A stretch of DNA of 64,000 nucleotides from Alligator mississippiensis (Eukaryota; Chordata; Crocodylia; Alligatoridae), in the NCBI RefSeq assembly GCF_030867095.1, contig NC_081824.1, positions 253,643,956 through 253,707,955 on the forward strand, given 5' to 3'. The translations under genes were made by a program, and so were the position numbers. Positions 58,826 to 64,000 of this stretch are shown piece by piece. Below the pieces are notes generated by a model, which worked only from the letters and a program-made list of their open reading frames with translations, was not told the origin of the DNA and made no database searches. Numbering within the stretch: position 1 is the first letter of the stretch; each line of letters begins with the position of its first letter.

Positions 58826-59690
58826 TGTAGCACTGTAGCAGGGCACTGGGATGTGCCTGCTCCTCTAAGTGAGCACCAGAGAGGCTGCTTGCAGGTGGCA
58901 GTAGGGAGCTAATGAGGGACTCACCTGATGGGAAGAGGGCTCAGGCTGGGGTTATATTAGCCCAGAGCCTACACTAATCAGGTCATCTTTTTCAAGCAGC
59001 CAAGCAGTGAGAAAAGTTTGGCTGCAGGGCTCCTAAAGGGACCTGGATTTGGGGCTAAACAACTGTGCAAGCCTGGGAACAGAGGCAAGTTCCTTGGACT
59101 GAGAGACTGGGTTTACAAGGAAGTGGCCTTTGTTTATGTTAAACTCCCAGAGGGATTGAGATGTGTACCAGACAGCAGTGATGTTGCTGATTCATTTGAG
59201 GTAGACTGGTAGTTTAGCTTTGAGCCTTGAGAACTAGTAATCCAGGAGCCCTCATACTGAGGTTGGGGCCTAGAGAGGAGCCCAGGAGCCTGGAAAAAGG
59301 CTGAGACCCAAACTAGAAGGTCTGAGAGAGAGGGTCCATGAGCTGAGAGTGGGCCAAGCTGGACTAAAGAGTCTGGAGGAAGGGCTGTGTGCAGGTCCAA
59401 GGGTCTAAGAGCCCAGGGGGGCCAACTGTATAAACAGTTGCATCAATGAGAGAGAACATCCTCAAGGCTTGGGATGCGGTATAGGGAAGATGAAGTAGCT
59501 GCTCAACTTGCCCTTAAGGCTCTCGGTGTCCCACAGGGGCCTAGTCAAGCTGAGAGAGACTTACCAAGCCTGAGGGCTCAATTGAGGCCAGTGGGGTCTT
59601 GGGAGGGACCCAGTGGGAATTTATTGGGCTTAGGGTTCACTCTAGGGCCTGTTGGTAGCCTCCCCATAAGGAACTGTTAAGTACATTCCA
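58826..59690. repeat. G-rich repeat-like block, unclassified
   Basis: From GTAGCACTGTAGCAGGGCAC to GGGCCTGTTGGTAGCC, purine-rich with repeated GAGCC/AGGAGCC and CTGAGAG motifs. It looks like an opposite-strand relative of the 55 kb block by composition only. Confidence 0.35.
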
Positions 59691-60799
59691 CTCTGTAAGC
59701 ATTTTGCTCCATTGTAGCTCCATATATTTTGTTCCATATATATTTTGCTTCATTGTAGCTCATGCCTACTCGTAACAGGAGATGCGATTTGAAGAATGAT
59801 ATTTCAGTAGTTTAATATGTTATCACTAGAAAACTGAGTGGATTTCTGAACTCATTGACATCAATTACACAAATTGCAAAGCCTTCAGAAGGGCCAGGAT
59901 TTCACTATCACTGAAATGTACTTTTCTACCAAATATCACTGTAAAGCCTAGGTGATGATGGTGTGCTAGAATGATAAAATCATAGGGTTGGAAATGCTTA
60001 AGGGCTGTAATTACAATCTCATGAACCTGATTTGATTTTTTCCTTCTGGTACTTTGAGTACTGCTGCATAGACCTTGCTCTAGAAAATTTGTTCTAGTAA
60101 CCTAATAGGCGAATGTTGGTTTTTGGTCACTCTGCATTGTGGTTGATTTTGGGTATGTATTTGTGATTGCCCTAAGCAGAGAACACTTCATCAATCCAAC
60201 ACAAAAATGCTACTTTTTAATCCGGCACAACAAATGCATTTCCAGTGTCTCAGATTTTTAGAAAAAAATGTTGCTTGAGATTATTTAACTATAAAAAGGC
60301 TGTTTTTACATGGCAGAAATGACAGACCTGTAGCACTTATTTATATACTATTTTAAACAGTCCCTTGGATATGTAACAATTATTTGATAAATTATCTAGC
60401 CTGCACTTGAGAAAAACGCATTAAATTCAAATAAACAATGTTGCTATCATGAAGAGAGAAACTCTCTTTTGAAAATGGTGCCAATAAAGGCATATTATAG
60501 GGAACACAGACTTGGAAAATATCTGTGTCAAACCCTGTTTAAAATACTTCTTAATGTTTTTGTCCTCATTGTTCAATTCCTTAAAGCTTACAATTCACTA
60601 TGTGTCTGTTTTACAAACATGTTGGCTCAAGGTCAGAGGAAATGTGACATTTATGACTTCCTTGTCTGCACTGACTTCACTAGTCATATTAGGATAGTTC
60701 TGAGGACAGTTTTACTTGGTTAGATGTTTAGACAAATGGCTACTATGTAGGCATTATATAATTACACACATCATTGTTAAACTGACCAAATGCATAGAG
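59691..60799. other. Intron 2 segment with a CR1 tail scrap
   Basis: AAATCATAGGGTTGGAAATG at 59977 resembles a complementary CR1 tail. Otherwise nothing recognised. Confidence 0.35.
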
Positions 60800-60990
60800 C
60801 AGTGATTCTCAACCAGAGTACTGCAGCACCCTGGGTTTCCCTGAGATCCTTTAAAGGTGATGCAGAGTGCTGCACAATGTTAGCTCTGTTAGGTATGCAA
60901 GCATGTTTCACAAGATAAATCCAGGAGATCACTATGATTTCAAATAGAAATTCATAGTATTAAATGCTTTCTGATTTGGTCTTTCTGAGT
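60800..60990 (+). mobile_element. hAT-like fragment
   Basis: Starts CAGTGATTCTCAACCAGAGT followed by GCAGCACCCTGGG, the common 5' end of a hAT-derived amniote repeat. The other end was not found. Confidence 0.5.
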
Positions 60991-62149
60991 TCTTTGCAAC
61001 AGAATAATTGCTCTATTTTTCTGTAGTCAAAAAAACAATGAAAACTAAGAAATGGCATGAGGGTGGGGGGCTTCAGTCTAACAAGAGGTTCCCTGTAAGC
61101 ATATTAACATGTATAAATAAAATGGTACAAACTTTTCTGACAGCTAGGCCTCTGGCAGATGTTAAATTGCAGGTACTATGGGATCTTTTGTGCAATCCCA
61201 ACACTTACACTTTGTGACATGCCACAAGGGCATGGCAGGAGTTGTGATTGTGGGATTGAGCATCGGATCCCATCACACCATATTGTCAGTGCAGGGGGAG
61301 CCAACAAGAGGCATGCTTGGCTTCCCAGATTCCATCTGCTGAAAGCCACTGTTGGGTATCGGAACTTCCAGCTGGAGAGCCCTGATCAGCCGAGGGGGGC
61401 TCCCACCCACAGGAGCTCATTGGAGCCAAGAGCTCCATGTACTCCTGTGACTGAGCTCCAGTCAGCTGGCAAGTGCTCCATGGCTGGAAACCCCTTATCA
61501 GCTGACCAGCACTCCCAGTCTCTGGAGCCCACTGGAATTTTGAACAGCACTGGGAGCAGTAGCCATATGTACAATTAAAGGCATGATAAGAACCAGCTGT
61601 AAGTTATCACACATGTTGTGTAATACCTTTGTGGCTTATTCTTCATTTATCACACTAAGCAAATGAATGTGTGGCCTGGTCAGTATTTAAATCATTATTA
61701 ACCAGTTAATTAGATCTTAAGTATAATACCTGTCAAGGGTCTTAATGATACATCAGGACTTAATCCATCCACCCAAAACCTTAAGCATGGAAATAAGGGT
61801 AGGAGAAAATTTCCTGTGTCCCTTGCCACCTGAATTGTTTTGAATGACACACAGCAGCCTTTCTTATCAGGCTTGTGTTGCCACCTTCAGTAGTTACCGT
61901 AAATCTGTATGTACCCTGTGTTCATGAAATTCACTGTCTTTCAGAACCTTAGTAGTGATATCATACTCTATTCAGTTACAGGAGTGGCATTAGAACTGTG
62001 GAAATATTTGTGAAAAAATATTTTGGGGTGGTCCAAAGCAAAAAAAGTTAGTTTTTCAGTAAAACAAAAAATGAAAACTTCATTTTTAATATGGACACAT
62101 TTAATAAAAATGAAGGGTATTTTGGAATGATTTGAAAGGGGATTTGGTG
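60991..62149. other. Intron 2 segment, nothing recognised
   Basis: No supported feature. Confidence 0.4.
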
Positions 62150-62650
62150 CCACTTAGACCAAAAAAAGGCAGCAATAGTGGTATCCCCAGAGCTCAGTGG
62201 TTGAGACCCTTGCCAGGTCTGTGGGAAAGCCAAGTTAAAATATATACATGAATCAGAGCAGGAATTTAAACGGTAGTCTTCTGCTTCCCTGCATAGTACT
62301 ATAAGCACTGGGACAGAAATTGACAATCTCTTCTTGATTCTGTTCCACTTTATTCATAATTGAAGTATGACCTGCAGACCAGATGTTTTCCCTTCCACAG
62401 ACCTGCCCTAACCACCAGTCAAAAATCATTCACTGTTTCTGGCCCAATTAGTATTTCCTTTTTTATCAAAATAGAACTACTTCCACAAGAACAATTCCCA
62501 GTAGTTTAGGCACTCTTTTGGAATGTGGGAACCTCAATCCTAAAAGCCTGCTCTGCAGCAGACAGCAAGATGTGAATCTAGGTTTTCCACATCAAACCAA
62601 TTTCCTTAACCACTGCAATAGAAGAGTGTGAGCTACTAACAATATCTTCT
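62150..62650. repeat. tRNA-like units, composite family copy 5 (probable)
   Basis: CCCCAGAGCTCAGTGGTTGAGACC at 62185-62208 is A-box-like. Complement-strand units are suggested at 62280-62310 and 62570-62625 (TTAACCACTGCAATAG, complement CTATTGCAGTGGTTAA). None is an intact tRNA. Confidence 0.4.
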
Positions 62651-62775
62651 CCTTGTGCATTCTTTGCTGCTGATTACAAGCACTCATTACTTTGTTACTA
62701 GTGAGCATGCAATGTCTTTAGATCATATTGCTGTCTCACTTATGCAATCAGTACTAGTCTTAAAAAGAGCACTAA

Positions 62776-63715
62776 GGCTAGGGATAGACATTCAGAAAGC
62801 CTGAACCTGAATTGATTCAGTCTTTGCAGGTTAATGTAACTTGGCTAGGTTGAACTGGTTTGTAACTGTACAGATATCCCCTCTGAAGTGAAGAAATGCA
62901 GGCACATGCTTGCAGTGGCTCAGGCTAGAAGCCAGGGGGTGCTAGAGCAGCCCTCCCTCCCTTACACAATGCTGAGCTGGGGAGTGGGGGGCAGTGCATA
63001 GCCAGGCCCCAGCAGGACACTCTGATTAGGGAGGGGTTTCCCCCCACCTCGCTGTTCCAAGGGAGCCAGCAGCGAGTTGCATAGCATTTATCAGCCCATC
63101 AAGAAAACAGATGCCTCTCTCATTAGTTCAAGCTCTGAAACAACTTTTTGCAAGGGAGGAATGGAGAGACAATCAACAGGTCACCTGGTAATAACTCCAA
63201 AAAGCCCTAAGTAGACACTGTCCTATCTGCCTTTGCCCTGTCTGCCTTACCTTGACACCTCTCAGCATTAGCTAGCATACCACATGCTGGCTATGGTCCG
63301 TGCTGTGGGAGAGGGGATGGAGGGATCCCTGTTTGAGCAGTGAGGGGGGAGGGAGCAGAGGAAAGCCAGGCAGACCCTGCTGTGCCTATAAGTCTCTGCA
63401 GGAGCTCCAGCTAGGGAGCAGAGGGGTGGGGCCAGCTCTGTTCTGGAGCAGAGAGCCCCTCCCAGGGCTGCAAAGCATCTGGGATGCTGGTGGCCTCTTG
63501 TTTAAGTTAGACCAGGAAGAGGTCTGGGGCAGTTATTACATAAACCAATTTGACCCAAATCAGTTAATCTTGGTTGAATGTAGTATCAAAGACTTATCTC
63601 AAACTGGTTTCAGCCATTTTCAAACTGGTTTATGTGCACTGAACATCTGTTCTGTTATAGGTTTAAACCAGTTTCTGATTACTTAAACCGGTTTGTGTTA
63701 TGTCTGTCCCTAGCC
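62776..63715. mobile_element. DNA-transposon-like element with GGCTAGGGAYAGACAT ends
   Basis: Left end GGCTAGGGATAGACATTCAG; right-end complement GGCTAGGGACAGACATAAC. Near both ends lie GAACTGGTTTG/AAACCAGTTT-type motifs in opposite orientation. The GC-rich interior has no recognisable transposase. Flanking bases TAA and AAA suggest a decayed 3-bp TSD. 940 bp. Confidence 0.7.
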
Positions 63716-64000
63716 AAAGAGTAACTTTTCTGAAAAATCCTAATTCAAAGTCCCAACTATACAAGAGTCTCAAAGTGACAATGTTGTGGCTTGTTCAAAA
63801 CCCTTCCATGCTTTCTCCCAGGTCTCTTCAGCCCATAGGTAAAGATCCCTGATGTGGACTTTATGGAATGAAATGTTCATCAGAAATTAAAATATATATA
63901 GTTGCATTAACCATAGGCTCAGAAAATACAATTTTTATTTATTTATTTATTTATTTTATAAACCTCAGCTTTCATTTCAGTCTTTGTTGCAGTTTGCAGT
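63716..64000. other. Window end, simple repeat only
   Basis: (ATTT)n at about 63931-63958; otherwise nothing recognised. Confidence 0.5.

Larger units (their letters stand above)
47263..64000 (+). other. STXBP5L: STXBP5L intron 2 (partial, runs off right edge)
   Basis: Begins at donor GTATCC after exon 2. I did not find an exon coding for the next propeller segment (FGRPG...), so this is taken as one incomplete intron. It contains repeat elements listed separately and otherwise AT-rich sequence. Confidence 0.8.

Noticed and set aside
1..64000. CRISPR arrays, bacterial operons or other prokaryotic systems
   Set aside because: Sequence is plainly vertebrate nuclear DNA with spliced exons, CR1 LINEs and MITEs; no regularly spaced repeat-spacer arrays were seen.

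Overview
The window is vertebrate nuclear DNA, most likely from a crocodilian. It holds one protein-coding gene on the + strand: the 5' end of STXBP5L (tomosyn-2, syntaxin-binding protein 5-like). The first coding exon (14459-14662, 68 codons) and the second (47165-47262, 98 bp) join in frame across an intron of about 32.5 kb. Intron 2 starts at 47263 and runs past the right edge. A crocodilian source is inferred from CR1 LINEs mixed with many short elements whose ends resemble GGGTGTGTCTACACG, like the MITE-like 'Chompy' repeats described from crocodilians. A turtle is the main alternative; the species cannot be fixed by eye.

Layout: 1-12.2 kb is intergenic and AT-rich, with old hAT-like, MITE and CR1-like fragments. 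From 12.24 to 13.8 kb there is a CpG-rich promoter with a duplicated CCAAT/GC-box module. From 13.8 to 14.46 kb lies the probable 5' leader, with seven short upstream ORFs. Intron 1 contains a 5'-truncated CR1 LINE (22.0-23.7 kb), several 3-bp-TSD MITEs, a pogo/Tigger-like MITE, palindromic elements and a 1.49-kb hAT element with a perfect 8-bp target duplication. Intron 2 carries the same repeat families plus GC-rich repeat-like blocks.

The coding exons encode the N-terminal tail and the start of the first WD40 beta-propeller of a SNARE-regulating protein. Everything else is promoter, leader, intron or transposon remains. The long GC-rich ORFs near 35 kb and 42 kb lie inside repeats and are not genes. 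I found no convincing novel gene system. The least routine signals are the palindromic hAT interior, a repeat family with several tRNA-like units per copy, the uORF-rich leader and the duplicated promoter module. All calls were made by reading; no database search was run.
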